Translations under genes and position numbers: made by a program | Notes under the pieces: model-generated | The model's input: only the letters and a program-made list of their open reading frames with translations | Database searches by the model: none | Told to the model about the DNA's origin: nothing | Shown: in pieces, positions 27,626 through 35,168 of the stretch | Layout of the letters: each line of letters begins with the position of its first letter | Numbering within the stretch: the stretch's first letter is position 1 | Assembly (NCBI GenBank): GCA_904374465.1 | Contig: CAJFFY010000009.1 | Location: 1-64,000, forward strand | Source: an uncultured Subdoligranulum sp. | GTDB lineage: Bacteria; Bacillota; Clostridia; Oscillospirales; Ruminococcaceae | Direction: 5' to 3' | Length of the DNA: 64,000 nucleotides

Positions 27626-27665
27626 CGCGGACCTCCTTCCGTATCAAATGCGGGGCTGCGCCCGC

Positions 27666-28871
27666 TCACCCATACCGTTGCATCTTACGCCAGTAATTTC
27701 CCTGGCGCAGCAGATACCATACCCGCCGGGATACCCCCTCACCGGAGGCCAGCAGCTGACAGCGGCAGCGGCCCTGCCGGCGCAGCGCCGCCGCCCGGCG
27801 GCAAAGGGTGCGGTTGGGACAGTGCCGCCGTACCACACCCCAGGGTGCCGTGTGCCAGACCACCGGCTGCAGGGCGGGCGGCGTAACCGATATTTCCTCC
27901 ACCAGATCCTCCACCAGGGGCCGGGCCAGGCTGGCCCCCGCCGCCGTACAGGCATAGGAAGCCCGCCCCTGCCGGGGGTTCATCTCGAACAGGACCGGCT
28001 CTCCCCGCGGGTCATATTTCAAGTCAAAATTGGCAAAACCGCGCCAACCACCGGTCTGCAACAGCGTGCGCAGTTCTTCCAGCAACGCCCCGTCCTGTCG
28101 GGCCGGTTCCAACAGCAGGGCTCCGTAGTTGCCCACCCCCTCGGGGGTGCGCTCCTGCAGCAGCACCTGCGCCTGTACCAGCCAGGGAACACTGCCGTCC
28201 CGGGCACAGTAGGCGTTGACCACGCTGAGGGCCGTGTCGGGACCGGGGATGTATTCCTGCAACAACAAATCCCCCCGATAACCCCCTGCCGCTACCTGCT
28301 GCACCACCTGCTCCAGCTCGGTTTGGCCTTGCACCAGATACACCTTGCGTTTGCCTGCAAACCGGCAGTTCCAGTAGGCCGGGGAATCCGCCGGCTTGAC
28401 GATGATCGGCCAGCCGAAGGGCAGTGTCGGCAGCGGCATACCGGGCGCCAGGGTGATGCTTTGGGGGGTGCGCAGCCCCCGGGCCGCGCCGGCGGCGGCG
28501 AACCCTTTTTTGGTACCCAATGCCTGCACCACGCCGGGCGCAGGGCAGGCAAACCGATAGTAGGGCGCCAGCGCCTTGCGGCAGCGGGCCAGCTGCAGGG
28601 TATAACCGTCGGCGCAGGAAACCAGCAGGCAAACCTGATCCGGATGGGCCCGGGCAAAGGCCGTCAGCAGGCTTGTCAGGACCTCGTCCTCCTCCAGGCG
28701 GGGATTTTCCACCACCGCCCGGAACAACCGGCTGTGGGCCAGGGCAGGCAGCGCACGCTTGCAAAACGCCACGCTGCGCACCCGGTAACTTTCCCAAAAG
28801 CTGCGCGCCATGCCGTACACGTTGGCGTCCCCGCCCAAAAGCACAGGCAAAACCCCGGCCACCGTCCTCAC
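27666..28871 (-). CDS. ATP-grasp ligase, D-aspartate-ligase-like
   Basis: A 401-residue ATP-grasp protein. Its N-terminus (LPVLLGGDANVYGMARSFWESY) resembles the D-aspartate ligases that add D-Asp to peptidoglycan precursors. The ATP-grasp core follows: PIIVKPADSPAYW, LLLQEYIPGPD, GFANFDLKYD and the metal-binding LFEMNPRQGRASY. A ligase joining an amino acid or other carboxylate to an amine is well supported; D-Asp as substrate is inferred. The start is GTG, at 28871 or 28862 (the latter 9 nt after AAGGGG). Cotranscribed with asnB paralogue 1. Confidence 0.8.
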   Translation of the reverse strand: MRTVAGVLPVLLGGDANVYGMARSFWESYRVRSVAFCKRALPALAHSRLFRAVVENPRLEEDEVLTSLLTAFARAHPDQVCLLVSCADGYTLQLARCRKALAPYYRFACPAPGVVQALGTKKGFAAAGAARGLRTPQSITLAPGMPLPTLPFGWPIIVKPADSPAYWNCRFAGKRKVYLVQGQTELEQVVQQVAAGGYRGDLLLQEYIPGPDTALSVVNAYCARDGSVPWLVQAQVLLQERTPEGVGNYGALLLEPARQDGALLEELRTLLQTGGWRGFANFDLKYDPRGEPVLFEMNPRQGRASYACTAAGASLARPLVEDLVEEISVTPPALQPVVWHTAPWGVVRRHCPNRTLCRRAAALRRQGRCRCQLLASGEGVSRRVWYLLRQGNYWRKMQRYG

Positions 28872-28900
28872 CCCCTTGTCTTAGTGTATGACAAAGGGGC
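28871..28900 (-). promoter_or_regulatory. Hairpin covering the ribosome binding site of the ATP-grasp gene
   Basis: CCCCTTTGTC and GACAAGGGG (28890-28899 and 28872-28880 on the minus strand) form a stem with one bulge around a 9-nt loop. The AAGGGG likely used as ribosome binding site is inside the stem, so it could limit translation. Confidence 0.5.
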
Positions 28901-28978
28901 TTGGCTATGCGCCGGGGTACGGAAATTTTGCAGGCGTTTTTCCTGCCTGTATTCCCCATCCAAACCGGCAACCCGTGG

Positions 28979-29008
28979 TTGCTTTGGCCATTCTGCGCAT
29001 ACTATAAA
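28979..29008 (+). promoter_or_regulatory. Promoter of asnB paralogue 2
   Basis: TTGCTT (28979-28984), an 18-nt spacer and TATAAA (29003-29008), about 30 nt before the start codon. Confidence 0.6.
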
Positions 29009-29037
29009 GCAGTTTTAGGGGAAACGAGGGACACCAA

Positions 29038-30870
29038 ATGTGTGGAATTGCGGGATTCATCAACGGCCGGGGAGATGCACAAGGCCCGGTACTGCAGGCG
29101 ATGCTGGCGCGCATCGCCCACCGCGGCCCGGACGGTCAGGGCATTTTTGTGGACGGCCCGGCCGCCCTGGGGCACCGGCGGCTGGCCATCATCGATCTGG
29201 ACGGCGGGCCCCAGCCCATGTTCAACGAGGACGGGCGCCTGGCGGTGGTTTTTAACGGGGAAATCTACAACTACCGGGAGCTGACTGCGGAACTGACGGA
29301 TTCCGGCCATGTCTTTGCCACCCGTTCGGACACCGAAGTGCTGCTGCACGGCTGGGAACAGTGGGGCCCGGAACTGCTGCCCCGGCTGCGGGGGATGTTT
29401 GCCTTTGCCCTGTGGGACCGGGACGCCCGGCAGTTGTTCTGTGCCCGGGACGCCTTTGGCATCAAGCCGCTGTACTACTACCGGGCTGACGACGGCACGC
29501 TGCTCTTTGCCAGCGAGATCAAGGCCTTTCTGGATCATCCCTCCTTCGAAAAACAGCTCAACGAGCGTCAGCTGGAACTCTATCTGAGTTTTCAGTACTC
29601 CCCGGGGGAGGAGACATTTTTCACCGGCGTCAAAAAACTGCTGCCCGGCCACTGGCTGCGTTTTGACGGCACAACCTTGCAGACAGGCGCCTGGTGGCAG
29701 ACAGCCTTCACGCCGGAGGTATCCCTCACCTGCTGGCCCGAAGCCATCGACGCCGTGCTGCAGGACAGTGTGGCTGCCCACAAGATTGCCGACGTGGAGG
29801 TGGCGGGCTTTCTGTCCGGCGGGGTGGATTCCTCCTATCTTGCGGCACTGGCCCGGCCCGGACGCTGCTACACCATCGGCTATGCCGAACCGGGCTACGA
29901 TGAGGCCATCGAAGCTGCCCGTCTGGCCGGGACCCTGGGCATCGAAAACCGGGTCCGGCGCATCACCCCCACAGAGTTCTGGGACGCCATCCCCGCCGTA
30001 CAATACCATATGGACGAACCGCTGGCCGACGCCGCAGCGGTGGCCCTGTATTTTCTCAACGAAACCGCATCCCGGGAGGTGAAGGTCTGCCTGTCCGGCG
30101 AGGGAGCCGACGAATTTTTCGGTGGATACAACATCTACAAGGACCCCTTTACCGCCCGGTGGTATGACCGGCTGCCCGCAGGGCTGCACCGGGTCGTGGG
30201 AGAAGTGGCCGAACGGTTGCCTGCCATACCGGGGGTGAATTTTCTGGTACGCCGCGCCCGGCCGCTGGACCAGCGGTACTACGGCACCACCGCCCTGCTG
30301 ACCGAACGGCAAAAACGCCGCCTGCTGCGCCGATACCAGGGTATCGTGCAGCCCCGGGACCTGGCCCGTCCCTGCTGGCAAGCCAGCGCGGGCCTTGACC
30401 CGGTGACCCGGATGCAAACCTGCGATTTGCAGCTCTGGCTGCCCGGGGATATTCTGCTGAAAGCCGACAAGATGAGCATGGCCCATTCGCTGGAGTTGCG
30501 GGTGCCTTTTCTGGACCGGGAGGTCTTTGCCCTGGCCCGACGGCTGCCCGCCGAGGCCAAAGCCGACGCCCAACGGACCAAAAAGGCGCTGCGGACCGCG
30601 GCGGCGCGGCATCTGCCCGCCGCCAGCGCCCAGCGCAAGAAGCGGGGGTTTCCCGTGCCGGTGCGGGACTGGCTGCGGGATCCCCGTTATGCCGCCCGGG
30701 TAGAAGCCGCCTTCCGCAGCCCGGCCGCTGCCCGGTTCTTTGACACGGACCGGCTGCATACACTGTTACGCCGGCATTTGCGGCGCCGGCAGGACAATTG
30801 GCGGCAGATCTTTTGCATCTACTGCTTTCTGGTTTGGTACGAACAGTTTTTTGGGAGGGATGCGGCATGA
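29038..30870 (+). CDS. asnB: Asparagine synthetase B-type amidotransferase (paralogue 2)
   Basis: A second 610-residue AsnB-family enzyme, divergent from the first. The glutaminase has Cys2 (MCGIAGF), HRGPDGQG and FNGEIYNYREL; the synthetase has SGGVDSS (260-266), SGEGADEFFGGYN and the conserved MSMAHSLELRVPFLDREV. It shares that last block and KKRGFPVP with paralogue 1, so the two arose by duplication. Its stop codon overlaps the MurE-like start (ATGA), linking it to a cell-wall ligase rather than to bulk asparagine synthesis. GAGGGA lies before the start. Confidence 0.93.
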   Translation: MCGIAGFINGRGDAQGPVLQAMLARIAHRGPDGQGIFVDGPAALGHRRLAIIDLDGGPQPMFNEDGRLAVVFNGEIYNYRELTAELTDSGHVFATRSDTEVLLHGWEQWGPELLPRLRGMFAFALWDRDARQLFCARDAFGIKPLYYYRADDGTLLFASEIKAFLDHPSFEKQLNERQLELYLSFQYSPGEETFFTGVKKLLPGHWLRFDGTTLQTGAWWQTAFTPEVSLTCWPEAIDAVLQDSVAAHKIADVEVAGFLSGGVDSSYLAALARPGRCYTIGYAEPGYDEAIEAARLAGTLGIENRVRRITPTEFWDAIPAVQYHMDEPLADAAAVALYFLNETASREVKVCLSGEGADEFFGGYNIYKDPFTARWYDRLPAGLHRVVGEVAERLPAIPGVNFLVRRARPLDQRYYGTTALLTERQKRRLLRRYQGIVQPRDLARPCWQASAGLDPVTRMQTCDLQLWLPGDILLKADKMSMAHSLELRVPFLDREVFALARRLPAEAKADAQRTKKALRTAAARHLPAASAQRKKRGFPVPVRDWLRDPRYAARVEAAFRSPAAARFFDTDRLHTLLRRHLRRRQDNWRQIFCIYCFLVWYEQFFGRDAA

Positions 30871-32348
30871 AACTGTGTGCCCTTTTGCCGGCCACCGACG
30901 GCATCCTGTTGCAGGGGGATCCCCGCACCGAGATCCGGGCCCTGTGCTATGATTCCCGGGCCGTGACCCCGGGGGCGTTGTTTGTCTGCCTGCCGGGTCT
31001 GCACACCGACGGCCATGCTTTTGCCGCCCGAGCGGCTGCGGCCGGGGCAGCGGGGATTGTCTGCGAACGGCTGCCGTCCGGTCTGCCCGCAGACCTGCCG
31101 GTGGTGCAGGTGACCCACAGCCGCCGGGCGCTGGCCCAACTGGCTATCCGGTTGTACGGAGCACCGGCCCGGGCCATGACGATGATCGGCATCACCGGCA
31201 CCAAGGGCAAGACTACCACCGCCCATCTGATCGCCGCGGTGCTCACCGCCGCCGGACGCAGGGTGGGCCTCCTGGGCACCAACGGGGTCAGCTGGCCGGG
31301 GCATCGGGAAGCGCTGGACCACACCACCCCCGAGAGCAGCGACCTGCAGCGGCTGCTGCGCCGGATGGTGAACGCCGGCTGCGACGCCTGCGTGATGGAG
31401 GTGTCCAGCCTGGGGCTGAAGATGGACCGGGTAACCGGTATTGTGTACGACATCGGTGTGTTCACCAACCTGTCGCCCGACCACATCGGCCCCGGGGAGC
31501 ACGCCAGCTTTGCGGAGTACCGCGCCTGGAAAAGCGTGCTGTTCCGGCGCTGTCGGGTGGGGGTGGTCAATGCCGACGCCCCCCAGCTGCCGGCCATCCT
31601 GAACCAGCACAACTGCCGGGTGGTGACCTATGGCATCGACCACCCGGCCCACTGGCGGGCGGAAGGAGAGATCGAATTGCTGCGTCGGACGGATTTTCTG
31701 GGGGTGGCGTTCACCGCCGCCGGGCCGGAGCAGCCCGCAGCCCGTTACGAGCTGGCCATGCCGGGGCGGTTCAGCGTTTACAATGCCCTGGCTGCCCTGG
31801 CGGTGGCCGGCGTACTGCACCTGCCCGCCCCTGCAGTCCATGAGGGATTGGCCCGGGCTACGGTGGCCGGTCGGGTGGAACCGGTGCCGCTGGGCACGCC
31901 CTACACGGTGATTCTGGACTACGCCCACAATGCCGCTGCAACCGAAAGCCTGCTGACCACTCTGCGGGCCTACCACCCCACCCGGCTGGTGGCGGTGTTT
32001 GGCTGTGGCGGAGGCCGCAGTCGGGTACGGCGGTTCGGCATGGGGGCCGCCTGCGCCCGGCTGGCGGATTTTTGCATCCTGACCGAGGACAACAGCCGGG
32101 GCGAACCGCTGGCCGACATCCTGGCGGACATCCGCACCGGCATGCAGCAGGGCGACCCCGCCACCCCTTTTGTGGAAATTTCCGACCGGCGGCAGGCACT
32201 GTATTATGCCCTGGACCATGGTCTGCCGGGGGAAATCATTGCCATTCTGGGCAAGGGACACGAAACCACCCTGCAACGTGGCAACGAGACACTGCCCTTC
32301 TGCGAGCGGGAGATTTTGCTGGACTACATGAAACACAAAAAGAAATGA
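30867..32348 (+). CDS. murE: MurE-like Mur ligase with altered motifs
   Basis: Mur ligases add the third amino acid to UDP-MurNAc-L-Ala-D-Glu. The 493-residue product has the N-terminal MurE domain (YDSRAVTPGALFVCLPG), ATP loop GITGTKGKTTT (109-119), the LDHTTPESSDLQ substrate segment, the carbamylated-lysine candidate Lys222 (YRAWKSVLF) and C-terminal EIIAILGKGHET. The diamino-acid signature is DNSR (408-411) instead of DNPR, and GCGGDRDR is GCGGGRSR. It may therefore use another amino acid, or be a specialised paralogue. Translationally coupled to the preceding asnB. Confidence 0.88.
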   Translation: MKLCALLPATDGILLQGDPRTEIRALCYDSRAVTPGALFVCLPGLHTDGHAFAARAAAAGAAGIVCERLPSGLPADLPVVQVTHSRRALAQLAIRLYGAPARAMTMIGITGTKGKTTTAHLIAAVLTAAGRRVGLLGTNGVSWPGHREALDHTTPESSDLQRLLRRMVNAGCDACVMEVSSLGLKMDRVTGIVYDIGVFTNLSPDHIGPGEHASFAEYRAWKSVLFRRCRVGVVNADAPQLPAILNQHNCRVVTYGIDHPAHWRAEGEIELLRRTDFLGVAFTAAGPEQPAARYELAMPGRFSVYNALAALAVAGVLHLPAPAVHEGLARATVAGRVEPVPLGTPYTVILDYAHNAAATESLLTTLRAYHPTRLVAVFGCGGGRSRVRRFGMGAACARLADFCILTEDNSRGEPLADILADIRTGMQQGDPATPFVEISDRRQALYYALDHGLPGEIIAILGKGHETTLQRGNETLPFCEREILLDYMKHKKK

Positions 32349-32385
32349 CAAACGGGAGACACCAGGGGTGCCTCCCGTTTGTTTT
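32347..32385. terminator. Bidirectional terminator between murE-like and rsuA genes
   Basis: ACAAACGGGAG pairs with CTCCCGTTTGT (32348-32358 with 32372-32382), with ACACC/GGTGC extending the stem and a T-run on the plus side. The genes on both sides converge on it. Confidence 0.85.
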
Positions 32386-33097
32386 ATGCCTTTTGCAAAG
32401 CCGCCAGCTCCGCTGCAGTCAGTTCCCGCCATTGGCCGGGGGCCAGGGCCGGGTCCAGCGCCACAGCGCCGATGGCTTCCCGGTGCAGGGCATTGACGCC
32501 CGCCCCGTAGACGCCAAACATCCGCTTGATCTGGTGGTAGACCCCCTGGTGCAGCCTGACCCGCACCTCGCAGGGGTCCTCCCCCGCCGGTTCCACCTCC
32601 GCCGGGGCCAGCCGCTGCCCGTCCGCCAGGGTGACCCCCGCCGCAAAGCCGGCGCGCATGGCCTCGGTGAGAGGGGTATCCAGCGTAACCCGGTACTGTT
32701 TGGTCACATGGTGGGCCGGGGACAACAGATCATGGGCCAAGGCACCGTCGTCGGTGAGCAGCACAAAGCCGGTGCTGGTCTTGTCCAGCCGCCCCGCCGG
32801 AAACAGTGCCCGCCGGGGGAAGTCCGCCGCCACCAGGTCCACCACCGTGGTGTCCCTTTTGTCCCGGCTGGCGCTGACCACCCCCTCGGGTTTGTTCAGC
32901 ATAATATAGACATATTTTTGGTAGACGCCGCCCAGCGGGCTACCGTCCACCGCCACGGAGGCGTCTTCGGCCACCTGGGTGTCGGCCTTGCGGCAGACCA
33001 CACCGTTCACCGCCACCCGGCCCTTGGTGATGGCCTTACGGCTTTCGCTGCGGGTCAGACCGGTACGCTCCGACAGGTATTTGTCCAACCGCATCAT
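32384..33097 (-). CDS. rsuA: 16S rRNA pseudouridine synthase (RsuA family)
   Basis: Isomerises a uridine in small-subunit rRNA to pseudouridine. The 237-residue product has an N-terminal S4 RNA-binding domain (MRLDKYLSERTGLTRSESRK) and the catalytic Asp105 in AGRLDKTSTG, with LLTDDGALAH and the family-typical EVRVRLHQGVYHQIKRMF. RsuA, acting on position 516, is the nearest family; RluF/RluE cannot be fully excluded. The start overlaps the ybaK stop (ATGA at 33094-33097). Confidence 0.88.
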   Translation of the reverse strand: MMRLDKYLSERTGLTRSESRKAITKGRVAVNGVVCRKADTQVAEDASVAVDGSPLGGVYQKYVYIMLNKPEGVVSASRDKRDTTVVDLVAADFPRRALFPAGRLDKTSTGFVLLTDDGALAHDLLSPAHHVTKQYRVTLDTPLTEAMRAGFAAGVTLADGQRLAPAEVEPAGEDPCEVRVRLHQGVYHQIKRMFGVYGAGVNALHREAIGAVALDPALAPGQWRELTAAELAALQKA

Positions 33098-33588
33098 GCG
33101 CCGTGCTCCTGGGTGATGGCCGCCGTCTTGCCCCGGGAGGCCTTGATCAGATCCGCGGGCGCACACTCAATCTGGGTGCCGATCCGCCCGCCGGACACCA
33201 GCATGGTGGGCTGGTCGAGGCAGCTCTCATCAAAAACGGTGACATACTGCTTTTTCATCCCCACCGGGCTGCACCCGCCCCGGATATACCCGGTGACCTT
33301 GTTGATATCCGCCACATGGATCATGGCCACGCTCTTGACACCGGCGGCCTTGGCAGCCTTTTTGAGGTCCAGTTCAGCCAATACCGGCACCACAAACACA
33401 TAATAGTTGCGGTCCGCCCCCTGGGTGACCAGCGTCTTGAACACCCGGTCCGGGTCCTGGCCGGTCAGTTTTGCCACTGTGGCGCCGTCGACGGCCTGCC
33501 CTTCCTCGTGGGGATACTCATGCGCCGTATAGCTGATTTTGGCGCGTTCCAGCATCCGCATGGCGTTGGTTTTTGCTTCTTTTCCCAT
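33094..33588 (-). CDS. ybaK: Cys-tRNA(Pro) deacylase, YbaK/EbsC family
   Basis: Hydrolyses cysteine wrongly attached to tRNA-Pro. The 164-residue product has the YbaK fold: VAKLTGQDPDRVFKTLVTQG, the YYVFVVPVLAELDLKKAAKA stretch (given to 20 residues), and the conserved VTGYIRGGCSPVGMKK loop. Length is typical. The start at 33588 follows AGAGGGA; upstream in-frame residues fall in the promoter. First gene of a two-gene operon with rsuA. Confidence 0.93.
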   Translation of the reverse strand: MGKEAKTNAMRMLERAKISYTAHEYPHEEGQAVDGATVAKLTGQDPDRVFKTLVTQGADRNYYVFVVPVLAELDLKKAAKAAGVKSVAMIHVADINKVTGYIRGGCSPVGMKKQYVTVFDESCLDQPTMLVSGGRIGTQIECAPADLIKASRGKTAAITQEHGA

Positions 33589-33622
33589 AAGAATCCCTCT
33601 TTTGCATCTCGTGTCGGCCCCT

Positions 33623-33651
33623 ATTATAAGCCGCAGGAAAAAAATCTGCAA
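33623..33651 (-). promoter_or_regulatory. Promoter of ybaK-rsuA
   Basis: On the minus strand, -35 TTGCAG (33646-33651), a 17-nt spacer and TATAAT (33623-33628). Confidence 0.75.
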
Positions 33652-33658
33652 GGGGGGC

Positions 33659-33687
33659 TTGACTTCAACGCTTTAAAGTGCTAAAAT
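33659..33687 (+). promoter_or_regulatory. Promoter of the DAHP synthase gene
   Basis: TTGACT (33659-33664), a 17-nt spacer and TAAAAT (33682-33687). The spacer holds an 8-bp palindrome CTTTAAAG (33671-33678). Back-to-back with the ybaK promoter. Confidence 0.75.
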
Positions 33688-33727
33688 CCCGGTATTGACA
33701 AAAATTCACTGCACAGGAGATACCACC

Positions 33728-34747
33728 ATGATCATCGTCTTAAAACAGAACGCCCCCGCCGACCAGGTTGCCAGCTTTTGCGCCGAACTGCGCGGCATGG
33801 GGTTTGAAATCAACGATTCCACCGGCCACGACACCCACATTCTGGGCCTCATCGGTGACACCAAAGCCCTGGCGGAAAGCTGGGTGCTGGCCAACCCGGT
33901 GGTGGACACCTGCCGCCGGGTCAGCGAGCCCTACAAAAAGGCCAACCGTAAGTTCCACCCCGACGACACGGTGGTGGATGTGGGCGGCCACAAGATCGGC
34001 GGCGGGTTCTTTGCGGTGATGAGCGGCCCCTGCAGTGTGGAAGGACGCGACCAGATCATCGGCATTGCCAAGCGGGTGAAGGACGCCGGGGCCAGCATCC
34101 TGCGGGGCGGTGCTTTCAAGCCCCGTACCAGCCCCTACAGTTTCCAGGGGTTGCGGGCCGAAGGGCTGGAGCTGCTGCAGGAAGCCCGGGCCGTGACCGG
34201 CCAGCCCATCGTCACCGAGCTGATGAACAACGAGCATATTCCCCTTTTCCTGGACGCCAGGGTGGACATGATCCAGATCGGTGCCCGGAACATGCAGAAC
34301 TTTGAGCTGCTGAAGGCCGTGGGCAAGCTGAAGGTGCCGGTGCTGCTCAAACGCGGCCTTTCCTCCACGCTGGAAGAACTGGTCATGAGTGCCGAGTACA
34401 TCATGGCGGAGGGCAACCCCAACGTGGTACTCTGCGAGCGGGGCATCCGCACCTTCGAAACCAGCATGCGCAACACGCTGGACATTTCTGCCGTGCCCAT
34501 GCTGAAAAAGATGACCCATCTGCCGGTAGTCATTGACCCCAGCCACGCGGCCGGCATGGCCTTTATGGTACCGGCTCTGGCCCAGGCGGCGGTGGCCGTG
34601 GGGGCGGACGGCCTGATGATCGAGACCCACAACGACCCGGCCAAGGCCAAGAGCGACGGTGCCCAGAGCCTGACCCCCGACCAGTTCGACGCCCTGATGG
34701 GAGTGCTCCGGCCGGAACTGGAATTTTTCGGCAAGACCTTCAACTGA
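33728..34747 (+). CDS. aroF: 3-deoxy-7-phosphoheptulonate (DAHP) synthase
   Basis: First enzyme of the shikimate pathway, condensing phosphoenolpyruvate and erythrose 4-phosphate. The 339-residue product has the N-terminal ferredoxin-like regulatory domain (about 1-70, MIIVLKQNAPADQV) and a catalytic barrel with VMSGPCSVEG, LRGGAFKPRTSPYSFQG, QIGARNMQNFELL, KRGLSST and VIDPSHAAG. This is the type I-beta form. The start at 33728 follows AGGAG by 7-8 nt. Confidence 0.96.
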   Translation: MIIVLKQNAPADQVASFCAELRGMGFEINDSTGHDTHILGLIGDTKALAESWVLANPVVDTCRRVSEPYKKANRKFHPDDTVVDVGGHKIGGGFFAVMSGPCSVEGRDQIIGIAKRVKDAGASILRGGAFKPRTSPYSFQGLRAEGLELLQEARAVTGQPIVTELMNNEHIPLFLDARVDMIQIGARNMQNFELLKAVGKLKVPVLLKRGLSSTLEELVMSAEYIMAEGNPNVVLCERGIRTFETSMRNTLDISAVPMLKKMTHLPVVIDPSHAAGMAFMVPALAQAAVAVGADGLMIETHNDPAKAKSDGAQSLTPDQFDALMGVLRPELEFFGKTFN

Positions 34748-34750
34748 ACC

Positions 34751-34782
34751 AAAAAGCGGACGGCATCAGCCGTCCGCTTTTT
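34751..34782. terminator. Bidirectional terminator after the DAHP synthase gene
   Basis: A perfect 14-bp stem, AAAAAGCGGACGGC around ATCA, carries its own A-run and T-run. It serves aroF and the convergent zinc-ribbon gene. Confidence 0.92.
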
Positions 34783-34789
34783 ATGTATT

Positions 34790-35146
34790 TTACAGCGTTG
34801 CCGCCGCCAGGATCCACTGCAGAACATTCAGCGCCAGCACAAAAAAGACGATACCCCAGACCAGCCGCTTGAGGGAAAGACCGTTCTTTTGTTGGCTGCC
34901 CAAAGACGCCCGCCCGGTCAGCTTGCGCTGGTAAAGGGGGTGCACCTTATCCCGAGGCGGTTGTTCCGGGCGGGACTGGGAAGGGGATGTCAGCCGCACC
35001 CGGTGCAGGATTTTTTCGCCGTTGACCTCGTGGGTGTGGGCCGATTCCCCGCGCAGGGTATAGCGCTTTTCGGTGGGATAGGGCATTCCGCAATCCTGGC
35101 AGCGGCCATCGATGATTTTTCCGCCGCAAAGGCTGCATTTTTCCAT
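34790..35146 (-). CDS. Zinc-ribbon, single-pass membrane protein of unknown function
   Basis: A 118-residue protein with an N-terminal four-cysteine zinc ribbon (CSLCGG and CQDCG, residues 4-21), a polar linker and one C-terminal transmembrane segment (about 95-117, LVWGIVFFVLALNVLQWIL). The topology suggests a tail-anchored cytoplasmic zinc ribbon. I do not recognise a named family. AAAGGAGG lies 7 nt before the start, so it is truly translated. It follows the MFS gene by 22 nt. Confidence 0.7.
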   Translation of the reverse strand: MEKCSLCGGKIIDGRCQDCGMPYPTEKRYTLRGESAHTHEVNGEKILHRVRLTSPSQSRPEQPPRDKVHPLYQRKLTGRASLGSQQKNGLSLKRLVWGIVFFVLALNVLQWILAAATL

Positions 35147-35168
35147 GGGGGACCTCCTTTTTTCTTGT

